DNA of 64,000 nucleotides from Variovorax sp. Root318D1. GTDB taxonomy: Bacteria > Pseudomonadota > Gammaproteobacteria > Burkholderiales > Burkholderiaceae_C. Positions 1 to 12,426 of this stretch are shown one piece after another (position 1 is the stretch's first letter; each line of letters opens with the position of its first letter). The translations under genes were made by a program, and so were the position numbers. The stretch is taken from NCBI RefSeq assembly GCF_001424835.1, contig NZ_LMCQ01000002.1:90156-154155 (forward strand). The letters run 5' to 3'. The notes under the pieces were generated by a model. The model was not told where the DNA came from and did not search any database. It saw nothing but the letters and a program-made list of their open reading frames with translations.

Positions 1-1
1 G

Positions 2-967
2 GGCGCCTACCTCGTCATCGCGGGCGAAGGCACGCCGGGCATCCTGGTGGCCTGCACCATCCTGCTCGGCCGGGCGCTGGCGCCGGTCGAACAGGTGGTG
101 GGTAGCTGGCGTGTGCTGGCCGAGGGGCGCCTGGCCTTCGCGCGCCTGTCCGAGGTGCTGGGCGCTGCCGAGCGCCAGCCGCAACGCATGTCGCTGCCGG
201 CGCCGAAGGGCCGCCTGCACGCGGAAGGCCTTGTGTTCCGGCCTTCGCAGGGCGAGCGGATGATTCTCGCCGGCGTGTCGCTGAGCCTGGAGCCCGGCGA
301 GTCCCTGGCCATTACCGGCGCCAGCGGTGCTGGCAAGTCGACGCTGGTGCGCCTGCTGACTGGCCTGTGGAGACCCCATGCAGGTGTCGTGCGGCTGGAC
401 GATGTCGACATCGCGCAATGGCCGCGCGAAGAACTCGGCCCCTGGCTCGGCTATGTGCCGCAGGATGTGGAGCTGTTCGCCGGCACCGTTGCCGACAACA
501 TCGCGCGGCTGGGCGATGTCGATCCGGACAAGGTGGTGCAGGCGGCGCAGCGTGCCGGCGTGCATGCGCTGATCCTGACGCTGCCAGAGGGCTACGACAC
601 CGTCGTCGACAACATGGGCGTGATGCTGTCGCCGGGCCAGCGTCAGCGCATTGCGCTGGCACGCGCTCTCTATGGCGACCCGAAGCTGCTGGTGCTGGAC
701 GAGCCCAATTCCAACCTGGACGGGGCGGGCGAACTGGCGCTGGGCGAGGCCTTGAAGGCGCTGCGCGGCCAGGTCACGGTGATCGTCGTCACGCACCGCA
801 GCGCGCTGGTGCAGCACATGGACAAGCTGATGGTGCTGGAGGCCGGCCGCGTCAAGCAGTATGGGCCGGTGGCGGAAGTGATGCAGGCGATCAGGCGTCC
901 GGGCCAGAACCCGGGCGGCGCCCAGGTGGTGATGATGCCGGCGCGCGCTTCGGAGAAGGTGTCATGA
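2..967 (+). CDS. Type I secretion ABC transporter (PrtD-like), C-terminal part
   Basis: The gene enters from the left edge; about 321 residues remain. The first 35 or so residues look like the end of the transmembrane domain, and the rest is the nucleotide-binding domain. Walker A (GASGAGKST) is near fragment residues 106-114, the signature LSPGQRQR near 209, and Walker B (LLVLDEP) followed by NSNLD just after. NSNLD and the overall order are typical of PrtD/AprD-type exporters, which energise one-step export of a protein substrate across both membranes. The HlyD-type adaptor gene follows, which supports this. The signature has Pro where Gly is usual (LSGGQ), as seen in some members. The substrate gene and any outer-membrane channel are not in the window. 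Confidence 0.9.
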   Translation, partial: GAYLVIAGEGTPGILVACTILLGRALAPVEQVVGSWRVLAEGRLAFARLSEVLGAAERQPQRMSLPAPKGRLHAEGLVFRPSQGERMILAGVSLSLEPGESLAITGASGAGKSTLVRLLTGLWRPHAGVVRLDDVDIAQWPREELGPWLGYVPQDVELFAGTVADNIARLGDVDPDKVVQAAQRAGVHALILTLPEGYDTVVDNMGVMLSPGQRQRIALARALYGDPKLLVLDEPNSNLDGAGELALGEALKALRGQVTVIVVTHRSALVQHMDKLMVLEAGRVKQYGPVAEVMQAIRRPGQNPGGAQVVMMPARASEKVS

Positions 968-1028
968 GCGCCGCGCCGGGCCGCCCCAAGCAAGCTCGCA
1001 CCGCAGTGCGCAGCACGGAGGTTGTCCG

Positions 1029-1032
<4 letters not shown>
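964..1032 (+). CDS. 22-codon mini-ORF bridging the ABC and HlyD genes
   Basis: An ATG overlaps the stop of the ABC gene (ATGA at 964-967). The frame runs 22 codons, and its stop overlaps the start of the HlyD gene (ATGA at 1029-1032). The peptide would be short and basic, beginning MSAAPGRPKQ. The exact double overlap suggests a translational relay keeping ribosomes on the message between the two exporter genes. It could equally be chance in GC-rich DNA. I recognise no function for the peptide. Confidence 0.25.
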
Positions 1033-4755
<3,723 letters not shown>

Positions 4756-4846
4756 AGACAATCCTCGCGGTTGCCGATTCGATGTAGTAGCTGGAAGCAG
4801 TCGCCGTTGCGAGGGCGGCGCAATTTGGCGCCGCTACGCCTATGCA

Positions 4847-4872
4847 GACAAGCGCAGGAGACAAGCGCAGGA
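4847..4872 (+). repeat. Tandem 13-bp duplication carrying the ribosome binding site
   Basis: GACAAGCGCAGGA occurs twice back to back (4847-4859 and 4860-4872), followed by GACAACG and then ATG at 4880. Each copy carries the AGGAGA Shine-Dalgarno sequence, so the small gene downstream has two possible ribosome binding sites, of which the second has normal spacing. This looks like a recent slippage duplication. Confidence 0.85.
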
Positions 4873-4879
4873 GACAACG

Positions 4880-5110
4880 ATGACGGCCAGCTACGTAGAA
4901 ATACAAGGCGCCCAGGCGGATGTTGACCTCTGGGATGGATTGATCTCGGATCAAAACGCCCTCATCGGCGTCATGATGCAGAAGATGTCCCAAGCCGGAT
5001 GCGCGGATGCAGCATGGTTCGATGAGCGAATCACGGAGGCGGAAAGTATCGAGAACCGCCTGGTCGTCGGACTCGACCGCGCACAGCGCCGACTAAGGGC
5101 TTTGATCTAG
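4880..5110 (+). CDS. Hypothetical small protein, 76 aa
   Basis: The frame encodes 76 residues starting MTASYVEIQG. The start is set by AGGAGA in the duplicated leader at 4847-4872. It is soluble and mostly helical, with acidic and polar heptad-like stretches (ADVDLWDGLISDQNALIGVMMQKM), and has no signal peptide or membrane segment. One Cys is present. I do not recognise a family. It lies alone after katG with no terminator visible between, so read-through from katG is possible. Confidence 0.5.
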   Translation: MTASYVEIQGAQADVDLWDGLISDQNALIGVMMQKMSQAGCADAAWFDERITEAESIENRLVVGLDRAQRRLRALI

Positions 5111-5573
5111 GGAGCGTCTGAGCCGGAGCGCCCTTCAACCGGCGCAGAAAGCGCCAGCACATTCGTCCCATGGAAGGCGTCCGTTCTTAACGGACACGAC
5201 GAAACTGTCGTAACCAGCTACAACGCGTGCAACTGGCCCTGGGAGGGTCCAGCATGCACCGCGTTCCGACTGCTGGCGCCAACGAGTATTGAGTTGCAAT
5301 GCTTCCTGTTGAAGCCGTGGAGGGCGGTACAGCCACGCGGCACCCGTCTCGCAAGGCACTGAGATTGCGCGCGCGAGGAAATGACGTCGGAACCTGTTGC
5401 GTGTTGCCACGGAGATAAGTAAGTTCCGCTGGCGCCTATCCGGCTTGGTGTCAAACTTAATTATTAAGTTCAGCATGCCTGCGTTCTCCGGACGCCGCGA
5501 CGTTGACCTGATCGCCAGCACCGAGACGCACCCAAGAACAGATGATTATTCAATCTAACTTGGAAAGCCTAAT
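5111..5573. other. 463-bp stretch without a convincing gene
   Basis: Open frames exist on the minus strand (128 and 78 codons), but they lack recognisable domains and convincing ribosome binding sites. Base composition is visibly lower in GC than the flanking core genes, especially from about 5440. The only distinct element is the AT-rich palindrome at 5454-5470. It may hold the promoter of the secreted-protein gene at 5574. Confidence 0.5.
5454..5470. promoter_or_regulatory. Perfect AT-rich palindrome, candidate operator
   Basis: AACTTAAT and ATTAAGTT flank a single T, a perfect 8-bp inverted repeat lying about 100 bases before the gene at 5574. Its core TAATTATTAA is the reverse complement of a 10-mer in the mutase/GntR intergenic region (9681-9690), so the same kind of regulator might bind, but AT-rich motifs can agree by chance. 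Confidence 0.35.
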
Positions 5574-6059
5574 ATGAAAAAGTCATTACTCATAGCGGCA
5601 GTGCTGACGTTTGGAGCCGGGCAGGCGCTCGCCGGGGCACACTTTTTCAGTGCCGATGCATCCGTCAATTCGAATGGGGCGCTGGTGGTCAGTTTTGATG
5701 AAGCCGGAGTGGCGAATGCAACAGTGGTTGAAAGCCTTACTGCTCAAGGCTCGGCGGTGTATGCGTGCATCAACCGCGGGGGAAAGAATCCGAGCGCCAG
5801 CAACAAGACCTCCGTCTCGGGAGCCGTGCGTGCTGACAACACTTTCTCAGCCACCAAGAACGGCCGAGTCAGGGGGACCTTGGAAGCCGGCCCTCCGGAC
5901 GAGGGCAACTTTGCGTGCCCAGGTGGTCAAGATCTCGTAGTGGCATGCGTCAGATACACAGACGTGCTGCTCTCTGATCTGACCAACGGCGTCTCGATTG
6001 TGCCAACTGGCACCTTCTCCAGAAACTTCTTGAGCATCCCAGGCTCTTGTCCCAATTAA
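5574..6059 (+). CDS. Hypothetical secreted protein, 161 aa
   Basis: A clear signal peptide opens the protein (MKKSLLIAAVLTFGAGQALA, cleavage after ALA at about residue 20). The mature part is about 140 residues, rich in Ser, Asn, Gly and Val, and probably beta-rich. It has four Cys (in YACIN, FACPG, VACVR and the C-terminal SCPN), compatible with two disulfides in the periplasm or outside the cell. GGAAAG lies about 7 bases before the ATG. I recognise no family. The next gene's signal-peptide start lies only 60 bases downstream, so the two may be co-transcribed. Confidence 0.7.
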   Translation: MKKSLLIAAVLTFGAGQALAGAHFFSADASVNSNGALVVSFDEAGVANATVVESLTAQGSAVYACINRGGKNPSASNKTSVSGAVRADNTFSATKNGRVRGTLEAGPPDEGNFACPGGQDLVVACVRYTDVLLSDLTNGVSIVPTGTFSRNFLSIPGSCPN

Positions 6060-6118
6060 GCAAGAGGCCGCGTCGAAAGGGCCCTGGGCAAGCCTGGGGC
6101 CACACCAAGGACACAGTC

Positions 6119-6478
6119 GTGGCGCATCGACAACGTGGAGCGCGCCTAGCGCTTGCAGGTCTTTGCCTGGCAGCCCTGTCGGCAACCGCGGGTGCACCGG
6201 TGTTCGCAGCCGAAGCTCAGAAGCCGTCCTCCGTCGAAGCCGATCGGATCGAACAATCAGCCGGCGCCGACGAGTCTGGCTTGGTCAGCCATGGCGGCGC
6301 GCTCTACAACCCGTTCAGCACCGCTGTTGATATGGCAGCGTCAAAACCTCACGCCGACGCCGCGCCGACACGACAAGACGCGGACGAAAGATCGCCCGAC
6401 CTCATGGCGACGGCAGTTACCGCGCTCGTTGCTGCTGGGTTCCTCGTCATTCTTGTTCGCGTCCTGATTGCGAGTTAG
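6119..6478 (+). CDS. Hypothetical exported protein with C-terminal membrane anchor
   Basis: I start at GTG 6119 because AAGGA lies 7 bases upstream and the product then opens with a good signal peptide (RQRGARLALAGLCLAALSATAGAPVFAAEA). A TTG start at 6047 would give 143 residues but overlaps the previous gene and has no ribosome binding site. The 119-residue product has a polar, disordered middle with many Ala, Asp and Ser, and ends in one hydrophobic segment (VTALVAAGFLVILVRVLIAS). The topology suggests a periplasmic linker tethered at both or one end. No family is recognised. Confidence 0.5.
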   Translation: MAHRQRGARLALAGLCLAALSATAGAPVFAAEAQKPSSVEADRIEQSAGADESGLVSHGGALYNPFSTAVDMAASKPHADAAPTRQDADERSPDLMATAVTALVAAGFLVILVRVLIAS

Positions 6479-6541
6479 GGACGCCTGCGCCTTGACCGCC
6501 AACGGCAGCTCGTTCTTCAGCCCGGATCGGCAGCTTCAGGT

Positions 6542-6625
6542 TCAGCTGATGAACCGCACAGCAAGCAGCGCGAGCAAATACAAGAACACCATGAAGAAAT
6601 TTCCCGGTAGCAGGTTGCGTTCCAT
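6542..6625 (-). CDS. Candidate 27-aa single-pass membrane peptide
   Basis: On the minus strand an ATG at 6625 is preceded by GGAGA with 6-base spacing. The 27-residue frame is almost entirely one hydrophobic helix (NFFMVFLYLLALLAVRF) after a short polar start. Good ribosome binding site, membrane-helix composition and a position in otherwise empty DNA support a real small membrane protein. It is too short for any family assignment, and the longer in-frame extension to 6784 looks non-coding. Confidence 0.35.
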   Translation of the reverse strand: MERNLLPGNFFMVFLYLLALLAVRFIS

Positions 6626-6986
6626 GTGCGTTCTCCAGTGAGGTGGACAACCGGCGCCGCTTGTTTGCCTGTCTCGGAGCAAAGCGTTTCGCCGTGAAGT
6701 CACTGTAGGAATTGCGCCGCACGCGCGCATGAGCGGTACGCACCTTTTTCCGGGGAGACAAATGCCCCGCTCCCGCTCTGCCACCTTGACGGCATCGGCA
6801 TCGGCATCGCCAGCGGGATGCGGATACTCCGCGAGCCGCGCGATGTAGGTGAGCCATGTGCGCTACGCTTCCGTCTGCGCGCTTGCTTCGTGACGGCGCC
6901 CGTGGGGGGCTTTTTCGGTGGTACGTGCCGGTTTGTGGCACGCAATGTGCCGCCGGAACCCGAAAAACAGCGCTAGACGAGATCGA
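6626..6986. other. 361-bp non-coding stretch before dusA
   Basis: No gene is convincing here. A weak hairpin GCCC/GGGC followed by TTTTT (6898-6915) could end rightward transcription. CGTGCC/GGCACG around a 7-base loop (6924-6942) forms another hairpin about 45 bases before the dusA start. A short hexamer repeat of GGCATC occurs near 6790-6808. Confidence 0.4.
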
Positions 6987-8027
6987 ATGACACCAAACGA
7001 GAACCCCAAAGACGCTGGGCCTGAGAGCGATTTGCTTCGGAGCGCCCGTGCTGCCGAGGCCATGCGCGTCTCAGTTGCGCCCATGATGGACTGGACCGAC
7101 CGCCATTGCCGGTACTTCCACCGCCTGCTGTCGCGCCACGCGCTGCTCTACACCGAGATGGTGACCACCGGTGCGCTGATCCATGGCGACGTGCCCCGTC
7201 ACCTTCGCTTCAACGCCGAAGAGCACCCTGTGGCCCTGCAGCTGGGCGGCAGCGAACCGGACGACCTGGCGCACTGCGCGAAGCTGGGCGAAGAGTGGGG
7301 CTACGACGAGATCAACCTCAATTGCGGCTGCCCGAGCGAGCGCGTGCAGCGCGGCGCTTTTGGCGCCTGCCTGATGGCGGAGCCGGCGCTGGTGGCCGAC
7401 TGCGTGAAGGCCATGGTCGACGTGACGAGCCTGCCGGTCACGGTCAAGCACCGCATCGGCATCGACAAGATCGAAAGCTACGACTTCGTACGCGATTTTG
7501 TCGGCGCGGTGAGCGAAGCGGGCTGCGGCACGTTCATCGTCCACGCCCGCAATGCCTGGCTGCAGGGGTTGAGCCCGAAGCAGAACCGGGAGATTCCGCC
7601 GCTGCGCTACGAGCTCGTGCACCGGCTGAAGCACGACTTTCCAGCCCTGGCCTTTTCGATCAACGGCGGCATTTCGGCCACTGCGCAGGTTCACGAACAC
7701 CTGCGGCTGCTCGATGGCGTCATGGTCGGGCGGGAGGCTTATCACAACCCCTGGTGGCTGGCCGAGTGGGATGCCGAGTTCTACGGCGCCGCGCCGCAGC
7801 CGCTCACCCGGGAAGAAGTGGAGTCGCTGATGTGCGACTACATGGTGCGCGAGGCGGCCGAGCACGGTACGCAGTGGTCGTCGATTGCGCGGCATATGCT
7901 GGGCTTGCGCAATGGGCTGCCGGGCGCGCGCCGCTGGCGCCAGGTCTGGAGCGACCATCGGCTCAAGGCACTCCCGCCGCACGACGTGATGGCGCTGGCG
8001 CACGAGCCCTTGGTGCAGGCTGCCTAG
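6987..8027 (+). CDS. dusA: tRNA-dihydrouridine synthase A
   Basis: A 346-residue FMN-dependent enzyme that reduces uridine to dihydrouridine in the D-loop of tRNA. The barrel opens with VSVAPMMDWTDRHCR, and the catalytic Cys is about residue 115 in NLNCGCPSERV. The stretch FIVHARNAWLQGLSPKQNREIPPL is characteristic of DusA, which acts at U20/U20a, rather than DusB or DusC. SINGGI and VMVGREAYHNPW follow as phosphate-binding motifs. ATG 6987 gives a slightly long N-terminus; ATG 7062 is the alternative and begins right at the barrel. The gene stands alone. Confidence 0.93.
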   Translation: MTPNENPKDAGPESDLLRSARAAEAMRVSVAPMMDWTDRHCRYFHRLLSRHALLYTEMVTTGALIHGDVPRHLRFNAEEHPVALQLGGSEPDDLAHCAKLGEEWGYDEINLNCGCPSERVQRGAFGACLMAEPALVADCVKAMVDVTSLPVTVKHRIGIDKIESYDFVRDFVGAVSEAGCGTFIVHARNAWLQGLSPKQNREIPPLRYELVHRLKHDFPALAFSINGGISATAQVHEHLRLLDGVMVGREAYHNPWWLAEWDAEFYGAAPQPLTREEVESLMCDYMVREAAEHGTQWSSIARHMLGLRNGLPGARRWRQVWSDHRLKALPPHDVMALAHEPLVQAA

Positions 8028-8062
8028 AGCGTATATGCCGCCTTGGGTGAGCAACCCGTCCC

Positions 8063-8093
8063 AACACTTCGCAGTCCAGCAACACGAAGTGTT
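8063..8093. repeat. 9-bp inverted repeat between dusA and the IclR gene
   Basis: AACACTTCG and CGAAGTGTT are perfect complements around a 13-base loop. No T tract follows on either side, so it could be a factor-dependent transcript end for dusA or an operator. Its arm shares CACTTCG with the dispersed repeat described at 17125. Confidence 0.5.
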
Positions 8094-8094
8094 C

Positions 8095-8113
8095 CAAAAT
8101 GATAATGATTTGC
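8095..8113 (+). promoter_or_regulatory. Fur-box-like site before the IclR regulator
   Basis: The 19 bases match the consensus Fur box at 14 positions, including an intact central GATAAT with flanking AAAAT and ATTT. It lies about 70 bases before the IclR-family start. Iron control of that regulator is speculative. Confidence 0.3.
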
Positions 8114-8182
8114 AGGGGGGTGCAACTTTTCAATTTTTCTGCTGAAGAATCAAGAAACACCAATAAATAGGGGTTTCGATTC

Positions 8183-8968
8183 ATGACTGACACGGTTGGG
8201 GGCAAGGAAGAAGTCACTGCGCTCGGCCGGGGGCTGGCCCTGCTCAAGGTCATCGGGACGGCGCCGGGCCCGGTGAGCAACCGCGAACTGGCAGACAGCA
8301 CCGGCATTCCCAAGGCGACGGTATCGCGCCTGACCGCCACGCTGGTGAGCGCGGGCTACCTGCGGCAGGCGACGGACAGCGAGCGCTTCAGCCTGGGCCC
8401 GGCCCTGCTCGACATGAGCAGCCGCTACCTTCGCCAGTTCGACTTGCGCTCGGTGGCAAGGCCCCACCTGGCGGAGTTGTCGGAGTTTGCGGGCGCCAGC
8501 GTCCATGTCGCAGTGCGTGTCGAGCTCGAGATGATGGTCATCGATTCACTGCGACCGCGCTCGGCGCTGATCAGCTCGCGCCTGGAGATTGGCACGCGCC
8601 TCACCGTCGTCACCTCGGCCGCCGGCCGGGCCTGTCTCGCGGCGCTGCCCGCCGCCGAGCGGGCCACGCTGCTGGAGCAGATCCGGGAGGAAAGCGGCGA
8701 AGAGTGGCCATCCATCGAGCCGCGACTGATGGCCGGTATCGACGAATACATCCGCCTGGGCTACTGCAGCTCCTTCGGCGAGTGGCATCCGCACATCCAC
8801 GCGCTCGGCTTCGCGCTGAAAGGGCCGCATGGCGAGCACTACGGCGTGAGCTGCGGCGGCCCCGCCTACCTGCTGCCCAAGGAAATGATGCTCACGCAGG
8901 TCGCTCCGCGCCTGCTCGAAGTGGCCCGGCGTATTTCGGCCGAAACGGGATCCGTTCACCCCGATTAG
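8183..8968 (+). CDS. IclR-family transcriptional regulator
   Basis: 261 residues with the two-domain IclR plan. A winged helix-turn-helix lies at about residues 12-65 (LGRGLALLKVI, then SNRELADSTGIPKATVSRLTATL). A GAF-like ligand-binding domain follows, with the usual DLRSVARPHLAELSEFAGASVHVAV and a C-terminal CGGPAYLLP loop. IclR proteins sense small aromatic or carboxylic acids and usually control a neighbouring catabolic operon. None is adjacent here: dusA lies upstream and a convergent GntR gene downstream. Its target is therefore unknown. It is read convergently with the GntR gene, 31 bases apart. Confidence 0.92.
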   Translation: MTDTVGGKEEVTALGRGLALLKVIGTAPGPVSNRELADSTGIPKATVSRLTATLVSAGYLRQATDSERFSLGPALLDMSSRYLRQFDLRSVARPHLAELSEFAGASVHVAVRVELEMMVIDSLRPRSALISSRLEIGTRLTVVTSAAGRACLAALPAAERATLLEQIREESGEEWPSIEPRLMAGIDEYIRLGYCSSFGEWHPHIHALGFALKGPHGEHYGVSCGGPAYLLPKEMMLTQVAPRLLEVARRISAETGSVHPD

Positions 8969-8971
8969 CGC

Positions 8972-8994
8972 CACGAAGTGCGCGAAGCCTGGGG
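8972..8994 (-). repeat. Partial copy of a dispersed intergenic repeat
   Basis: The reverse complement of these 23 bases is identical to 17128-17150, the left part of the repeat after pccA. It fills the short gap between the convergent IclR and GntR genes. Confidence 0.75.
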
Positions 8995-8999
8995 CGAGG

Positions 9000-9647
9000 C
9001 TATACAGCGGCTTCCAGGCCGTTCTTGAAATGCTCGCGCATGCGCGCCATTGCCGCCGTGGCGTCGCGCGACTCGATCGCCGCCATCATTGCGCGGTGCT
9101 CCGCCAGCGATTCGGCAATCCGCCCCTCCTTGAGCAGCGAATTGTGGCGGTTGAGCTTCATCACCTTGCGCAGGTCGGCCACCATCTGGTCGCGCCACTT
9201 GTTGTTGGCAATGGCCAGGAGGCGCATGTGGAAGCGCTCGTTCACCGCAAAGAAGTGCTCTCGGTTTTCCTTGCCCGGGGCGGCGGCGGCCTCCAGTTCG
9301 GCGTGCAGCGCCTTCAGTTCGGCGCGCTGGGCGTCGGTGGCGCGCTCGGCCACCACGCCGGCCGCGTCGCTCTCGAGCAGCGAGAGCAGGTGGTACACGT
9401 CGGCCAGGTCCTGTTCAGACACTTCGGTAACGTAGGCGCCGCGCCGCACCTTCATCGTCACCAGCCCTTCGGCCGCCAGCACCTTCAGGGCTTCGCGCAG
9501 CGGCGTGCGGCTGATGCCGTATTCCTCGGCCAGCTTGAGTTCGTCGATCCAGCTGCCCGGCTCTAGCTCGCGGCGGAAGATCCGCTGGCGCAGCAGCTCG
9601 GCCACCTCTTCATAGAGGGCGCGCGGGGTGAGGGTGAGGGCGGACAT
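9000..9647 (-). CDS. GntR-family regulator, FCD (FadR-C) type
   Basis: 215 residues. The N-terminal winged helix (ALYEEVAELLRQRIFRRELEPG, then LAEEYGISRTPLREALKVLAAEGLV) is a typical GntR domain. From about residue 80 an all-helical FCD domain follows, with the expected metal or ligand residues in NERFHMRL and LAEHRAMMAAI. FCD regulators bind short palindromes and respond to organic acids or acyl-CoAs. The gene is divergent from methylmalonyl-CoA mutase, with an AT-rich palindrome in the shared 128-base region, so control of the propionate pathway is the natural inference. Confidence 0.92.
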   Translation of the reverse strand: MSALTLTPRALYEEVAELLRQRIFRRELEPGSWIDELKLAEEYGISRTPLREALKVLAAEGLVTMKVRRGAYVTEVSEQDLADVYHLLSLLESDAAGVVAERATDAQRAELKALHAELEAAAAPGKENREHFFAVNERFHMRLLAIANNKWRDQMVADLRKVMKLNRHNSLLKEGRIAESLAEHRAMMAAIESRDATAAMARMREHFKNGLEAAV

Positions 9648-9679
9648 GGGGCGGACTGTACCGCAAAAATTGGGTTTGA

Positions 9680-9695
9680 ATTAATAATTATGAAT
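9680..9695. promoter_or_regulatory. Palindromic AT-rich operator between GntR and mutase genes
   Basis: ATTAATAATTATGAAT is a 16-bp palindrome with one mismatched pair around a perfect ATAATTAT core. It lies 33 bases before the GntR start and 80 before the mutase start. The 12-mer ATAATTATGAAT (9684-9695) recurs exactly at 55253-55264, upstream of prpE. It stands out strongly against the GC-rich background. Confidence 0.5.
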
Positions 9696-9714
9696 CGGTT
9701 AGACTCGCTGCGGC

Positions 9715-9764
9715 TTGCAAATCCCTTGCAGGCAAATTTGCGACTACCCTGCAAGACACTGCAA
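9715..9764. promoter_or_regulatory. Helically phased TTGCA/TGCAA half-sites before the mutase gene
   Basis: TTGCA occurs at 9715 and 9726 (11-bp period) and its complement TGCAA at 9750 and 9760 (10-bp period). The four half-sites form an inverted, helix-phased array ending 12 bases before the mutase start. It could bind a second regulator or overlap the leader. Confidence 0.3.
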
Positions 9765-9775
9765 AACGGCCCCTC

Positions 9776-11938
<2,163 letters not shown>

Positions 11939-11952
11939 TCGGGACGCTAGAC

Positions 11953-12426
11953 GTGGGCGATCTCTTGTCTCGGCTGTCGCTGCAGCCGGTGGATTCCAGC
12001 GATTTCGAAGCCATGCTCGCCTTGCGCGTCGATGCGATGCGCCCGAGCCTGGAGCGTGTCGGGCGCTTCGACCCCGCGCGTTCGCGCGAACGGCTCCAGG
12101 CCGGTTTCGTCGTGCCCTTCATGCACCACATCGTGCTCGACGGGGACCGGCGCATCGGTTTCGTCACGCTCAAGCCCGAGGGCGCGGATGCCCTGCGGCT
12201 CGATCACCTCTACCTGCGCACGGGCTTCCAGGGCCTGGGCATCGGCGAATGGGCGCTGGAGTGGGCCAAATCGCAGGCACGTGAACAGCAGCTGGACATC
12301 AAGCTCACCGCGCTCGTGCAGAGCGATGCCAACCGCTTCTATCTGCGGCACGGCTTCGTGCTTGAAGGCGAGGAGGGGGTCGACCTGCACTACCGCTGGC
12401 GCGCGTCGTCGGAGGGGGCGTGCTGA
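11953..12426 (+). CDS. GNAT-family N-acetyltransferase
   Basis: 157 residues starting at GTG 11953. The GNAT core is visible: [20 protein letters not shown], then [32 protein letters not shown] (the acetyl-CoA-binding motif A with Q-x-x-G-I-G), and [14 protein letters not shown] near the end. It transfers an acetyl group from acetyl-CoA, but the acceptor is unknown. It sits between mutase and MeaB and its stop overlaps the MeaB start by 7 bases, so it is made together with the propionate genes. Lysine acetylation of an acyl-CoA synthetase is an attractive but unproven role. Confidence 0.85.
   Translation: MGDLLSRLSLQPVDSSDFEAMLALRVDAMRPSLERVGRFDPARSRERLQAGFVVPFMHHIVLDGDRRIGFVTLKPEGADALRLDHLYLRTGFQGLGIGEWALEWAKSQAREQQLDIKLTALVQSDANRFYLRHGFVLEGEEGVDLHYRWRASSEGAC

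Noticed and set aside
5135..5521. 128-codon minus-strand frame in the spacer after the 76-aa gene
   Set aside because: It has no recognisable domain, no good ribosome binding site, and an Arg/Cys-rich composition typical of non-coding frames.
9648..9775. Cobalamin riboswitch upstream of methylmalonyl-CoA mutase
   Set aside because: The region is only 128 bases and shows no B12-box-like sequence or the required multi-helix structure. The AT-rich palindrome explains it better.
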